A stretch of DNA of 64,000 nucleotides, from positions 62,001-126,000 of the forward strand of contig CAVTJO010000016.1 of assembly GCA_963734955.1 (NCBI GenBank). The letters are read 5' to 3'. The position numbers and the translations under genes are program-made. Positions 1 through 8,181 of the stretch are shown here, one piece after another; the stretch's first letter is position 1; every line of letters begins with the position of its first letter. Origin of the DNA: UBA11986 sp963734955. Lineage in GTDB: Bacteria; Bacteroidota; Ignavibacteria; UBA10030; UBA6906. A model generated the notes under the pieces. That model made no database searches and was not told where the DNA came from. It saw only the letters and a list, made by a program, of their open reading frames with translations.

Positions 1-1
1 C

Positions 2-370
2 GATGCGATCATTCACCCCCGCGTGTTCAAGGAAGTCGACCGCCAACTTAACGCCATCCCTTCCAGTCAATCCTCTCCTTATGTTCTCATCGAAGCTGCA
101 CTCATCTACGAAACCCGGATGGATGAATCGCTGGAATACGTTATTGTGGTGACAGCTGACGAGGACACGTGCCTGAACCGTGTGAGCACAAGGGACGGAG
201 TTTCCCGGGAAGAGGTTCTGCGACGCATTGCAGCCCAAATGCCGGCAGAAAAGAAATCCAGGAAGGCGGATTTCGTCATCCATAATAACTCAACCGAGTC
301 CGAATTACGTTCAACAATCCAGTTCCTTGACACATTGCTCTCTCGTTTCACAGTGGGGACCCCGTCATGA
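2..370 (+). CDS. coaE: Dephospho-CoA kinase, C-terminal part (5' truncated by window edge)
   Basis: This is the C-terminal part of the enzyme that phosphorylates dephospho-CoA to CoA, the last step of CoA synthesis. The frame is open from base 2 and reads DAIIHPRVF, the family's 'HP.V' segment, before the first usable GTG at 23, so the true start lies outside the window. Further family features are the strand ending IEAALIYE, the loop where CoaE binds its substrate, and the RxxxRDGVSREE/RIAAQMP segment of the lid. The stop overlaps the argD start by 4 bases (ATGA), which implies translational coupling. Confidence 0.9.
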   Translation, partial: DAIIHPRVFKEVDRQLNAIPSSQSSPYVLIEAALIYETRMDESLEYVIVVTADEDTCLNRVSTRDGVSREEVLRRIAAQMPAEKKSRKADFVIHNNSTESELRSTIQFLDTLLSRFTVGTPS

Positions 371-1590
371 CTCTTATGGAGAAGGAAGCCCGGTATTTCT
401 TCCACACATACAAACGGCTGAACATCGAAATTGACAGGGGCGAAGGTTCGTACCTGATTGCCAAAGACGGAACGAGATACCTTGACTTGTTTGGCGGGAT
501 TGCGGTCAACGCTCTGGGATACAATCATCCTGCTGTGAATGCGGCGATCATGCAGCAGATGGAACGGTATATTCACGTCTCCAACATTTTCTACCAAGAC
601 ACTCAGATTGAGCTGGCCGAATTGTTGCTGAACGCTTCGCGCATGTCCAGGATTTTCTTCACGAATAGCGGGTCTGAAGCAATGGAGGGCGCAATCAAGC
701 TTTCCCGCAAATGGGGAAAGCCGCAGGACAAGGTTGATATTTTTGGACTTACCGATTCCTTTCATGGACGGACCCTGGGATCGCTTTCGATTACAGGGCG
801 TGAGAAGTACCGAGAGGGATTCGAGCCGTTTCTTCCACACACTCACCTGCTGCAATTCAACGACGTCGCTGCCCTCGAGAAGAACATCAATGCAAAGACA
901 CTTGCGGTTGTGCTCGAGTTCATCCAGGGTGAGGGGGGGATCAACATCGTCTCGCCCGAGTATGTTGAGCTGTTGAGGAGGCTCCGTTCACAATTTGGCT
1001 TTCTCGTGATCGCCGATGAAATCCAGTCGGGGATTGGCCGGACAGGCAAGCTCTTTGCGTTCGAGCACTTCAACTTCGAGCCGGATATCGTGGTCGTTGC
1101 GAAAGCGATCGGCGGAGGGCTGCCGCTGGGCGCTATGCTCGGGAACGAAAACCTTGCCGATGTGCTGACGCCCGGAACTCACGGAACCACGTTCGGGGGG
1201 AATCCTGTGGCGTGCGCGGCAGGTTTGGCCACAGTGCGTGAGATTCTTGACGGCGGCGTCATGGAGAATGCTGCGCGGATGGGCGTGTATCTGATGCACA
1301 GACTCGGCCAGCTGCGTGACTCACTCCCTCATCAGATTGCCGAGGTGCGGGGAAAAGGACTGATGGTGGGTTTGGACCTCCGATTTGACGGTGCAGATCT
1401 GGTGAATTCGCTGACGGCAAAAGGCGTCCTTCTCAATGTAACGAACACGACGGTCTTGCGATGGCTGCCACCGCTTAATATTCGTAAAGAGCAAATTGAC
1501 GTCGGTGTGGATGCGGTAAAATCTGTCCTGGACGATCTGTCAAATGTACCAAAAACGGGAAAACTTGCTCCGGCTTTCGTGAGACCGTGA
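367..1590 (+). CDS. argD: Acetylornithine/ornithine-type class III aminotransferase
   Basis: A 407-residue PLP-dependent class III aminotransferase, most like acetylornithine aminotransferase of arginine biosynthesis. The phosphate-binding turn (TNSGSEAMEGAIKL), the SFHGRT segment, the IADEIQSGIGRTG block with the PLP aspartate, and the Schiff-base lysine at about residue 246 (VVAKAIGGG) are all present, as is the GTTFGGNP loop near the C terminus. Length is normal for the family. The ATG overlaps the coaE stop. No other arginine gene is in the window, so the substrate is inferred from family resemblance; a related omega-aminotransferase role remains possible. Confidence 0.82.
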   Translation: MTLMEKEARYFFHTYKRLNIEIDRGEGSYLIAKDGTRYLDLFGGIAVNALGYNHPAVNAAIMQQMERYIHVSNIFYQDTQIELAELLLNASRMSRIFFTNSGSEAMEGAIKLSRKWGKPQDKVDIFGLTDSFHGRTLGSLSITGREKYREGFEPFLPHTHLLQFNDVAALEKNINAKTLAVVLEFIQGEGGINIVSPEYVELLRRLRSQFGFLVIADEIQSGIGRTGKLFAFEHFNFEPDIVVVAKAIGGGLPLGAMLGNENLADVLTPGTHGTTFGGNPVACAAGLATVREILDGGVMENAARMGVYLMHRLGQLRDSLPHQIAEVRGKGLMVGLDLRFDGADLVNSLTAKGVLLNVTNTTVLRWLPPLNIRKEQIDVGVDAVKSVLDDLSNVPKTGKLAPAFVRP

Positions 1591-1610
1591 GTATTCATAA
1601 CAATGAAGGG

Positions 1611-1639
1611 TTGACATTTGTCACAGGGAAGACTATATT
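1611..1639 (+). promoter_or_regulatory. Near-perfect sigma-70 type promoter for the outer-membrane protein gene
   Basis: TTGACA at 1611-1616 and TATATT at 1634-1639 are separated by exactly 17 bases, 56 bases upstream of an ATG that is preceded by AGGAGG. This is essentially the general bacterial consensus and unlike the TTTG/TAnnTTTG promoters of Bacteroidetes. It fits the expected high expression of an outer-membrane protein. Confidence 0.85.
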
Positions 1640-1694
1640 CTTCCGCACGTTTTTCCTAAACATAATTTGTTCGTTTCACAAACCAGGAGGAAGT

Positions 1695-3090
1695 ATGTTT
1701 AAGAGAGTTGCTACCACGTTTGTTGTTCTTGCGGTAGTAGCGGGAAGTGCATTCGCGGATGCAAAGAACGGAGGCATCGCGCGGGAGATTGCAATGGGTG
1801 GGTCACAGGCAGGAAGCGGATTGATCCTCAACCCGTTTATCATGGATGATCCTGCTCTCTTGCTCTTGAATCCGGCGTACCAGTCAATGTACAAAGACTA
1901 CGCGTGGATGAATATTGGTGGCGGCACGTTGAACGGTCTGTCAACTGGAAACAACGGATACGGTCAGCAGAACGCCGGAGTAGCGTTTGGATTTGGAAGA
2001 GAATGGTCGTTTGGAGCGATTCTGAGTTATGATCCTTCCGCGGTGAATGTGGTGTGGAACGCTGCATTCGGACCTGGCAGGCTTGGGCTGCCCGGGTTGG
2101 GGCGTAACGCAGACGCGCAGCTCAGACCATTCCGTCGTTGCGAACATGTGGGAGGCTATCGCAGCATATGAAGCTGGGAAGTGCGAACTTTGGTTTGGCT
2201 TCATGTACGGTCACTCAAACAATGATTCTACGGCCTCGGTCACTGGAGCTTCAGGGACGCGTGAAGCATCAGCCCATGTCTTTGGATTCAGACTCGGCAT
2301 GAATCTCGATCTTGGATCAGGGTCATCTCTTGATGCAAGTGCAGCACTTCGGTTGGATAAAGCAACGGACAATGTTGATTTTACACCAGCCCCAACTACT
2401 CCGATCAATGGTGACATACTCTGCATCCGGGACAGAAATTCAGTTCCAACTTCGTGGTAAGTTCAAAATGTCGAACAAGGTCAATTTTGTTCCCTATGGG
2501 TTGGTTGCGATTCTCTCCGCTGAACCCAAGGAGGATACTGCTCCAGCCAGCCTCGAGGCCGTACCCATTGGCAGCGACAAGGTCTCGGCGCTCGCTTACG
2601 CGGTGGGCATCGGCGGTGAATACAAAACTCCGTCCTTCTACCTCGCTGGAGGCTTAAGTGTTCAGTCCGCTCGAGCAAAGGTGGAAATGCAACCCGCCAG
2701 CTCCGGCAACTGGTGCAACATATACTGCGACCTATTTCGCTCTGCCGGTAGTGAATGTCGGTGGTGAATGGTGGTTCACGGACTGGCTTGGCAGGACGAA
2801 GCGGTTACTATCGATCGCTTGGCAAGGTGAAGTTCGAATCAGAGGGACCTACACAGGGAAGCAGCACGGAGGGTAACCATACAGTTCCCAATAGCTTCTT
2901 GTTCATCGGAGGAATCACCCCTCTTAACAACGATGGCTTGATTACACTTGGACTCGGCTTCCGGTTCGGTGGTTTCGCACTCGATGCAACTGTCAGCGAG
3001 GAAGCGCTTCGCCGTGGACTCGGACTCATCGGTTCGCAAGACAACATCAACACGTTTGGCTACATTACATCGAGCTTCAACTTCGAATAG
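1695..3090 (+). CDS. Outer-membrane beta-barrel protein, interrupted by four frameshifts
   Basis: A porin-like outer-membrane protein of about 460 residues. It starts at the ATG after AGGAGG, has a signal peptide (residues 1-20, ending SAFA) and then an AREIAMGG...NPAY segment typical of FCB-group barrels. The rest is alternating Gly/aromatic beta-strands ending in Phe-Asn-Phe-Glu. No single frame covers it: reading steps +1 near 2099-2102 (GGGG), 2410-2413, 2693-2695 (CCC) and 2788-2789 (TT). Each step resumes good barrel sequence, so the gene was recently intact or the bases are miscalled. A consensus promoter precedes it and a perfect terminator follows it, so it is monocistronic. Ligand unknown. 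Confidence 0.72.
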
Positions 3091-3112
3091 TCTCATCAGT
3101 GTATTGCTCTCC

Positions 3113-3143
3113 AAGGCGACCGAATCTTTCGGTCGCCTTTTTT
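3113..3143 (+). terminator. Strong intrinsic terminator after the outer-membrane protein gene
   Basis: A perfect 12-base stem (AAGGCGACCGAA at 3113-3124 and its complement at 3128-3139) with a TCT loop, continuing into a run of six T (3138-3143). It lies 23 bases after the barrel gene stop and just upstream of nadB. Confidence 0.93.
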
Positions 3144-3177
3144 GTTCAGATAGTGCCGGATGTCTCAGGTCGAATGC

Positions 3178-4776
3178 ATGACCCATCAGTTTGATTTTCT
3201 CGTCATAGGGAGCGGGATTGCAGGACTGTCGTACGCCCTCAAAGTCTCACAGTACGGCTCCGTCGGCATCATCACGAAGAAGGAAAAGGCGGAGTCGAAC
3301 ACCAACTACGCGCAGGGTGGTGTTGCGGCGGTCATGTCCAGTCTGGATTCGTTTGAATTGCACGTGAACGATACGCTCGCCACCGGACAAGGACTGTCCC
3401 ATCGTAACGCTGTCGAGACGATGGTGAGAGAAGGTCCGGAACGGCTGCGTGAACTGATTGACGTGGGTGTGCAATTTACAAGGAAGGATGGTGCGCTTGA
3501 TCTGGCGCGTGAGGGTGGACATTCGGTCAACCGGATTGTTCACGCGGAAGACTTGACCGGACGAGAGATCGAACGGGCACTTGTCCATGCAGTGGCGACG
3601 AACTCCAATATCAGGGTATTCGAAAACCACATCGCCATTGAACTCCTGACCGAGCATCATATCACGGAGAAGCGTGTCATTGATCGGACAAGCACGCACT
3701 GTTGGGGGGCGTACGCCCTTGACGAAGTCCACCTCAATGTTGACACGTTTCTGGCCCACGTGGTCATGCTCTCAACCGGCGGCCTCGGCCATGTGTATCT
3801 TCATACCACCAATCCGGAGATCGCTACAGGAGACGGTGTGGCCATGGGTTACAGGGCTGGAGCGAAGGTGGCAAATATGGAATTCATTCAATTCCACCCC
3901 ACAACGCTCTATAACTCCGGAAGCCCGTCCTTTCTCATTTCCGAAGCAGTACGCGGATTTGGCGGATTACTCAGAACTCAGGGTGGCAATGAGTTCATGA
4001 AGTCCTATGACCAGCGCGGCTCTCTCGCGCCACGTGATATCGTTGCATATGCAATTGATACCGAGTTGAAGAAGCGGGGTGAGGAATTTGTACTGCTCGA
4101 CCTCCGGCATCTGCCTCCTGAGAAGGTAAAGGAACATTTCCCTCACATTTACCGGACGTGCATTGAACGATTCAAGCTTGACATCACGCGTGATCCGATC
4201 CCGGTTGTCCCGGCTGCCCACTATTCATGCGGCGGAGTTGTTACCGACCTTAACGGTCGCACAACCATCACCGGGCTCTACGCTTCGGGTGAAGTGAGCA
4301 TGACCGGTGTCCATGGCGCCAACCGGCTTGCGAGCAATTCGTTGTTGGAAGGATTGGTTTTTTCTCACCGGGCTGCCCTGGACGGCGCAACATTTCTGAA
4401 GGCATCCTCCTTGCCTATTCCCGAAATCCGTGAATGGGACGACAGCGGTACCATCAACAGCGAGGAGTGGATTCTCATCTCTCACAACAGGCGGGAGATT
4501 CAGCAGGTGATGTGGGATTACATCGGGATTGTGCGCTCGCAGTTGCGACTGGAGCGGGCCTTCCGGCGGATGGAGCTGCTCCAGAATGAGATCGAGATTT
4601 TTTTCAAGAAGACGAAGGTGACAGAGGGACTGCTTGAACTCCGCAACCTCGCCGAGTGCGGCATGTTGATCATCAGATGCGCGATGAAGCGACGCGAGAC
4701 ACGTGGACTCCAGGTGCGCACTGATTTCAAGGAACGGAACGATAAGGAGTTTCTCTGCGACACGACCGTTGACTGA
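3178..4776 (+). CDS. nadB: L-aspartate oxidase
   Basis: FAD flavoenzyme that oxidises L-aspartate to iminoaspartate, the first step of de novo NAD synthesis. The protein begins with the Rossmann fingerprint VIGSGIAGLSYALK, followed by SNTNYAQGGVAAV, EGGHSVNRIVHAEDLTGREIE and the C-terminal HGANRLASNSLLEGLVF motif of the fumarate reductase/NadB flavoprotein family. About 532 residues, normal length. An alternative in-frame ATG at 3160 adds six residues; 3178 puts the dinucleotide fold close to the N terminus as usual. Either start is only 17-35 bases past the upstream terminator, so a promoter would have to overlap that hairpin. nadA and nadC are not in the window. Confidence 0.92.
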   Translation: MTHQFDFLVIGSGIAGLSYALKVSQYGSVGIITKKEKAESNTNYAQGGVAAVMSSLDSFELHVNDTLATGQGLSHRNAVETMVREGPERLRELIDVGVQFTRKDGALDLAREGGHSVNRIVHAEDLTGREIERALVHAVATNSNIRVFENHIAIELLTEHHITEKRVIDRTSTHCWGAYALDEVHLNVDTFLAHVVMLSTGGLGHVYLHTTNPEIATGDGVAMGYRAGAKVANMEFIQFHPTTLYNSGSPSFLISEAVRGFGGLLRTQGGNEFMKSYDQRGSLAPRDIVAYAIDTELKKRGEEFVLLDLRHLPPEKVKEHFPHIYRTCIERFKLDITRDPIPVVPAAHYSCGGVVTDLNGRTTITGLYASGEVSMTGVHGANRLASNSLLEGLVFSHRAALDGATFLKASSLPIPEIREWDDSGTINSEEWILISHNRREIQQVMWDYIGIVRSQLRLERAFRRMELLQNEIEIFFKKTKVTEGLLELRNLAECGMLIIRCAMKRRETRGLQVRTDFKERNDKEFLCDTTVD

Positions 4777-4818
4777 TCTTTGGTTTTTCATCGGGTAGTT
4801 TCTCAATCCGTGCATCCA

Positions 4819-4848
4819 CGTCAGGCTGAGCGAAGTCTCCCGAAGGGG
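4819..4848 (+). repeat. Copy of a dispersed GTCAGGCTGAGCGAAGTC-type intergenic repeat
   Basis: The nadB-purF gap carries CGTCAGGCTGAGCGAAGTC followed by TCCCGAAGGGG. Related sequence recurs in both orientations at 12343-12460 and 20069-20136 in this window. Such 'TGAGCGAAGTCGAAG' units are short non-coding intergenic repeats seen in many genomes; function unknown. Confidence 0.6.
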
Positions 4849-4933
4849 ATGCCCTCGGCGGAAGCCTGTCACACAACATATGTCACCTCCGGTTGGGCCA
4901 TACGAATTTCAAAACGCGACACTGCCCGTCGTG

Positions 4934-4962
4934 TTGTTTTGCCGGTGAAGTTGTCGTATATT
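4934..4962 (+). promoter_or_regulatory. Candidate purF promoter giving a near-leaderless transcript
   Basis: TTGTTT (4934-4939), a 17-base spacer and TATATT (4957-4962). The conserved PurF start ATG is at 4972, so transcription would begin within two or three bases of the start codon. There is no Shine-Dalgarno sequence before that ATG, which agrees with a leaderless or nearly leaderless message. Confidence 0.55.
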
Positions 4963-4971
4963 TCTGATGCA

Positions 4972-6480
4972 ATGAAAATCGATTCGACCTCGACGTTCCT
5001 CACAACCGACAAACCGCACTGCCATTGCGCCGTGTTCGGTGTGTATGGCCACCCTGCTGCAGCACAGCTGACATACTACGGTCTACTGGCCCAGCAACAC
5101 AGAGGACAGGAAGGATCAGGCATTGTCACATCGGAGTTCGACGCCAAAACCGGCAGATCCCGTTTTCACGTCCACAAAGACTTTGGTCTGGTCAATGACG
5201 TTTACAAGGACGACCACGTCCTGTCGGATATTCTAAAGGGCACGATTGCGATCGGCCATAACCGGTATTCCACTGCCGGGGCAGCGGACAACAGGTTCAA
5301 CATTCAGCCCTTCAATGTTCTGTACAAAGGTGGCAGCATTGCCATCGCCCACAACGGCAACCTGACGAACTTCCGTCAAATACGGAAACGTATGCAGGAC
5401 GAGGGAACCATCTTTCAAACTACCTCCGATACGGAAGTCATCCTGCATTTGATTGCCCGCAGCAAGGAGGCGGACCCGATAGAACAAATCCGCGATGCAC
5501 TTTCACAGGTGGAAGGCGCTTACTCTCTGGTGTTTCTCGTCAACGATAAACTGGTTGCAGCCCGGGATCACTCAGGGTTCAGGCCGCTTGCACTCGGTAG
5601 GAGAGGAGACGCCTTTCTCATTGCGTCGGAGACCGTTGCGTTCGACATTGTCGATGGTGAGTATCTCCGTGATGTTGAGCCGGGAGAGATTGTCGTTGTC
5701 GATGCAGAGAGTTATTCAAAAGGAAATGTGAAATCAGTCCGCATCAACGGCAGGGCGGCAACCCCGCATCATTGTATTTTTGAATACATCTATTTCTCAA
5801 GGCCTGACAGTCAGATCTACGGGCACAGCGTCGACAAAGTGCGGCGGAAGATCGGCAAGAACCTTGCGAAGGCAAGTCCCGTGAAGCCACGCGATCCCGA
5901 TGACAAGGTCATTGTGATCAACGTCCCGGATTCGAGCAATACCGCGACGATGGGGTACGTTCAACAGATGAACAAGCAGGGCGGCAATGCCAAGCTGGAG
6001 ATCGGACTCATCCGGAGCCATTATATCGGACGAACGTTTATCCAGCCAAAACAGGATGTCCGCGAGAACAAAGTGAAGACCAAGTTCAACCCCGTGAAGG
6101 GAGTACTCAAGGACAAGGTTGTCGCCATTGTCGACGACTCGATTGTACGCGGCACAACTTCGAAGCAGCTTGTGCAGCTCGTGAAGCAGGCAAAGCCGAA
6201 GGAGGTTCACTTCAGGGTCTCATCACCCCCGATTAGATTTCCCTGTCATTATGGAATGGACTTTCCGACACAAGACGAGTTGATCGCAAATCAGCTCGAT
6301 GGCGACGTGAAGAAAATCGGGAAACACCTTGGAGTGGACAGCCTTGAGTATATGTCTATCGAGGACCTCCTGGCTTCCGTGCCGTCCGAGAACGGGGCGA
6401 ACTATTGTACCGCCTGTTTCAGCGGAAAGTATCCGGTGAAGGTGAACGCAGGTCAGTCGAAAGATGAGAATGAAGCGTGA
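4972..6480 (+). CDS. purF: Amidophosphoribosyltransferase (glutamine PRPP amidotransferase)
   Basis: Catalyses the first committed step of purine synthesis, PRPP plus glutamine to phosphoribosylamine. The frame is open from 4780, but family conservation starts at the ATG at 4972, giving 502 residues. A short propeptide precedes the N-terminal nucleophile Cys19 (C-AVFGVYG), so it should be processed. The glutaminase domain has GHNRYST and IAHNGNLTN; the phosphoribosyltransferase domain has VVAIVDDSIVRGTTS. Cysteines at CIFEYIYF, PCHYGMD and YCTACF match the [4Fe-4S] ligands of Bacillus-type PurF. The stop overlaps the next gene's GTG start. Confidence 0.93.
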   Translation: MKIDSTSTFLTTDKPHCHCAVFGVYGHPAAAQLTYYGLLAQQHRGQEGSGIVTSEFDAKTGRSRFHVHKDFGLVNDVYKDDHVLSDILKGTIAIGHNRYSTAGAADNRFNIQPFNVLYKGGSIAIAHNGNLTNFRQIRKRMQDEGTIFQTTSDTEVILHLIARSKEADPIEQIRDALSQVEGAYSLVFLVNDKLVAARDHSGFRPLALGRRGDAFLIASETVAFDIVDGEYLRDVEPGEIVVVDAESYSKGNVKSVRINGRAATPHHCIFEYIYFSRPDSQIYGHSVDKVRRKIGKNLAKASPVKPRDPDDKVIVINVPDSSNTATMGYVQQMNKQGGNAKLEIGLIRSHYIGRTFIQPKQDVRENKVKTKFNPVKGVLKDKVVAIVDDSIVRGTTSKQLVQLVKQAKPKEVHFRVSSPPIRFPCHYGMDFPTQDELIANQLDGDVKKIGKHLGVDSLEYMSIEDLLASVPSENGANYCTACFSGKYPVKVNAGQSKDENEA

Positions 6481-7068
6481 CGACATCAGCCCAGCAACGT
6501 CTCAGCTCAGGCGGGTCAGTTCAAACCACATCACCTGATCATTTCCTTACCGCTTCAAACCTTCTCAGCATCTCGCGGGGGCTGCTTTCCATACCGTTTG
6601 CCATCGTCATGCTGGGCCATTCTCCCGAATCCAGGTTGTGGGGTGCCGCCATCATGGTTGTGGCAGCTCTCACGGACAAGTTCGACGGGGTGCTCGCCCG
6701 TAAATACAACCAGATTACGGAGTGGGGGAAAATCCTCGACCCGCTGGCTGACAAGGTCGCTGTCTCGGTTGTTGCGATTGTGTCTGCTTGTCCTCGGAAG
6801 TATTCCGGTGTGGTTCGTGGTGTCGTTGTTGCTGAGAGACGTGCTGATTTTCTCGGGAGGAATGTACATCAAGACGAAGAAGGGCGTCGTCCTTCAATCC
6901 AACGAAGCCGGCAAGTGGACTGTCGGGATCGTGGCCCTAACGTTGTTTCTGATGGTGTTGAACGCCCAGTCGATGCTCATCGATGTTTCCATGTGGGCCA
7001 GTATAATCCTCCTGATCGTATCGTTCGCTTTGTACATCAAACGATTCACGGAAGTTATGAAGGGATGA
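6477..7068 (+). CDS. pgsA: CDP-alcohol phosphatidyltransferase (PgsA-like), one frameshift
   Basis: Integral membrane enzyme that transfers a phosphatidyl group from CDP-diacylglycerol, probably to glycerol-3-phosphate. The complete motif D-x2-DG-x2-AR-x8-G-x3-D-x3-D is visible in DKFDGVLARKYNQITEWGK followed by ILDPLADK. About 196 residues with several membrane segments. GTG start overlapping the purF stop. The frame shifts +1 near 6779-6783, after VVAIV; the second frame continues with LLVLGSIPVWF and further helices to the stop two bases before ftsY. Family assignment is firm; the exact alcohol substrate (glycerophosphate versus another) is not. Confidence 0.82.
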
Positions 7069-7069
7069 A

Positions 7070-8014
7070 ATGGGGTTCCTCGACAAGATAGGCATTTCAA
7101 AACTCAAGGACGGACTGGCCAAGACACGCGACAGCATTGTCGGCAAGGTTTCCAGGCTTGTCACGACGAAATCCACAATTGACGACTCGCTCCTTGAACA
7201 GGTGGAGGAGATACTCATCGCAGGCGATGTCGGGGTTGATGCAACAATGAGCATTATCGACTCAATCAAGCGACGGGTCAAGGAAGAGCGTTACTCAAAT
7301 GCATCCGACCTCAACCATCTGCTCAAAGATGAAATCCAACGGCAGCTTACACATGACTCTTCAAATGGTGATGGTAATCCGTTTGTTCTTCCGGCTGTGA
7401 AACCGTATGTGATCATGGTTGTCGGGATCAATGGTGTCGGGAAAACGACGAGTATCGGAAAGCTCGCGCATCAATACATCCGGTCGGGGAGGAAGGTCGT
7501 GATTGCTGCGGCGGATACCTTCCGGGCAGCGGCGAATGAGCAACTGGAGATATGGGCCAAACGAGCCGGCGCAGAGATCATTCAGCAGACTCACGGTTCC
7601 GATCCGGCGGCGGTGGCATTCGATGCAGTGAGCTCGGCGACGGCAAAAGGTGCGGACGTCGTTATCATTGATACAGCCGGGCGGCTCCACACAAAAGTGA
7701 ATTTGATGGAAGAGCTGAAGAAGATCAAGCGTGTGGTTCAGAAGCAGAACCCCGATGCTCCACACGAAGTGTTGCTCGTGATCGATGCCTCCACAGGGCA
7801 GAACGGAGTGCAACAAGCAAAACAGTTCTCAGCGGCAGTTGGGGTTACAGGCCTTATCCTCACGAAGCTTGATGGGACGGCCAAAGGAGGCATTGTTCTG
7901 GCCATCGCGAGGGAGCTGAACCTGCGTGTGAAGTTTATCGGCGTGGGCGAGCAGCTCGACGATCTGCAGCCGTTCGATCGTGAGGCGTTTGTTAACGCAC
8001 TGTTTGAACAATGA
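7070..8014 (+). CDS. ftsY: Signal recognition particle receptor FtsY
   Basis: SRP receptor GTPase that docks ribosome-SRP complexes at the inner membrane. 314 residues: a helical N domain (1-100) and the NG GTPase with G1 GINGVGKTTS (about 118-127), the AADTFRAAANEQL insertion box, G3 DTAGRLH, G4 TKLDGTAKGG and the C-terminal GVGEQLDDLQPF signature. It lacks the long acidic A domain of E. coli FtsY, as in many bacteria. The ATG follows the preceding stop by one base. Confidence 0.95.
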   Translation: MGFLDKIGISKLKDGLAKTRDSIVGKVSRLVTTKSTIDDSLLEQVEEILIAGDVGVDATMSIIDSIKRRVKEERYSNASDLNHLLKDEIQRQLTHDSSNGDGNPFVLPAVKPYVIMVVGINGVGKTTSIGKLAHQYIRSGRKVVIAAADTFRAAANEQLEIWAKRAGAEIIQQTHGSDPAAVAFDAVSSATAKGADVVIIDTAGRLHTKVNLMEELKKIKRVVQKQNPDAPHEVLLVIDASTGQNGVQQAKQFSAAVGVTGLILTKLDGTAKGGIVLAIARELNLRVKFIGVGEQLDDLQPFDREAFVNALFEQ

Positions 8015-8025
8015 GCGATGGACCC

Positions 8026-8070
8026 GGGTCATTGCGAGCCTGTTGTCCAAGGCGAAGCAATCTCGCTTTT
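8026..8070 (+). repeat. GTCATTGCGAGCC...GCGAAGCAATCTCGC-type intergenic repeat
   Basis: The ftsY-mutL gap holds GGTCATTGCGAGCC followed by GGCGAAGCAATCTCGC. It resembles a widespread class of short intergenic repeats ('ATTGCGAGGAGCGAAGCAATCTC') and includes partly self-complementary ATTGCGAG/CTCGC parts. No coding potential; function unknown. Confidence 0.5.
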
Positions 8071-8181
8071 CCCAGGAAGGAGATGGCTGGCTTTTCTGAA
8101 TCCCACGTATGACCGGAATCCGAGGTGGAAAGAGACGAAAAGAAGAAATGGAATTACAGGTTGAATAGCATCACGAACGGA

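Noticed and set aside
106..855. 249-codon minus-strand frame over coaE and argD
   Set aside because: It is antisense to two well-recognised genes, has no recognisable domain and composition typical of a shadow frame.
4780..4971. PurF frame open 64 codons upstream of the chosen start
   Set aside because: The stretch contains a dispersed repeat and a promoter-like -10, shows no PurF homology, and the catalytic cysteine is normally within about 20 residues of the start.
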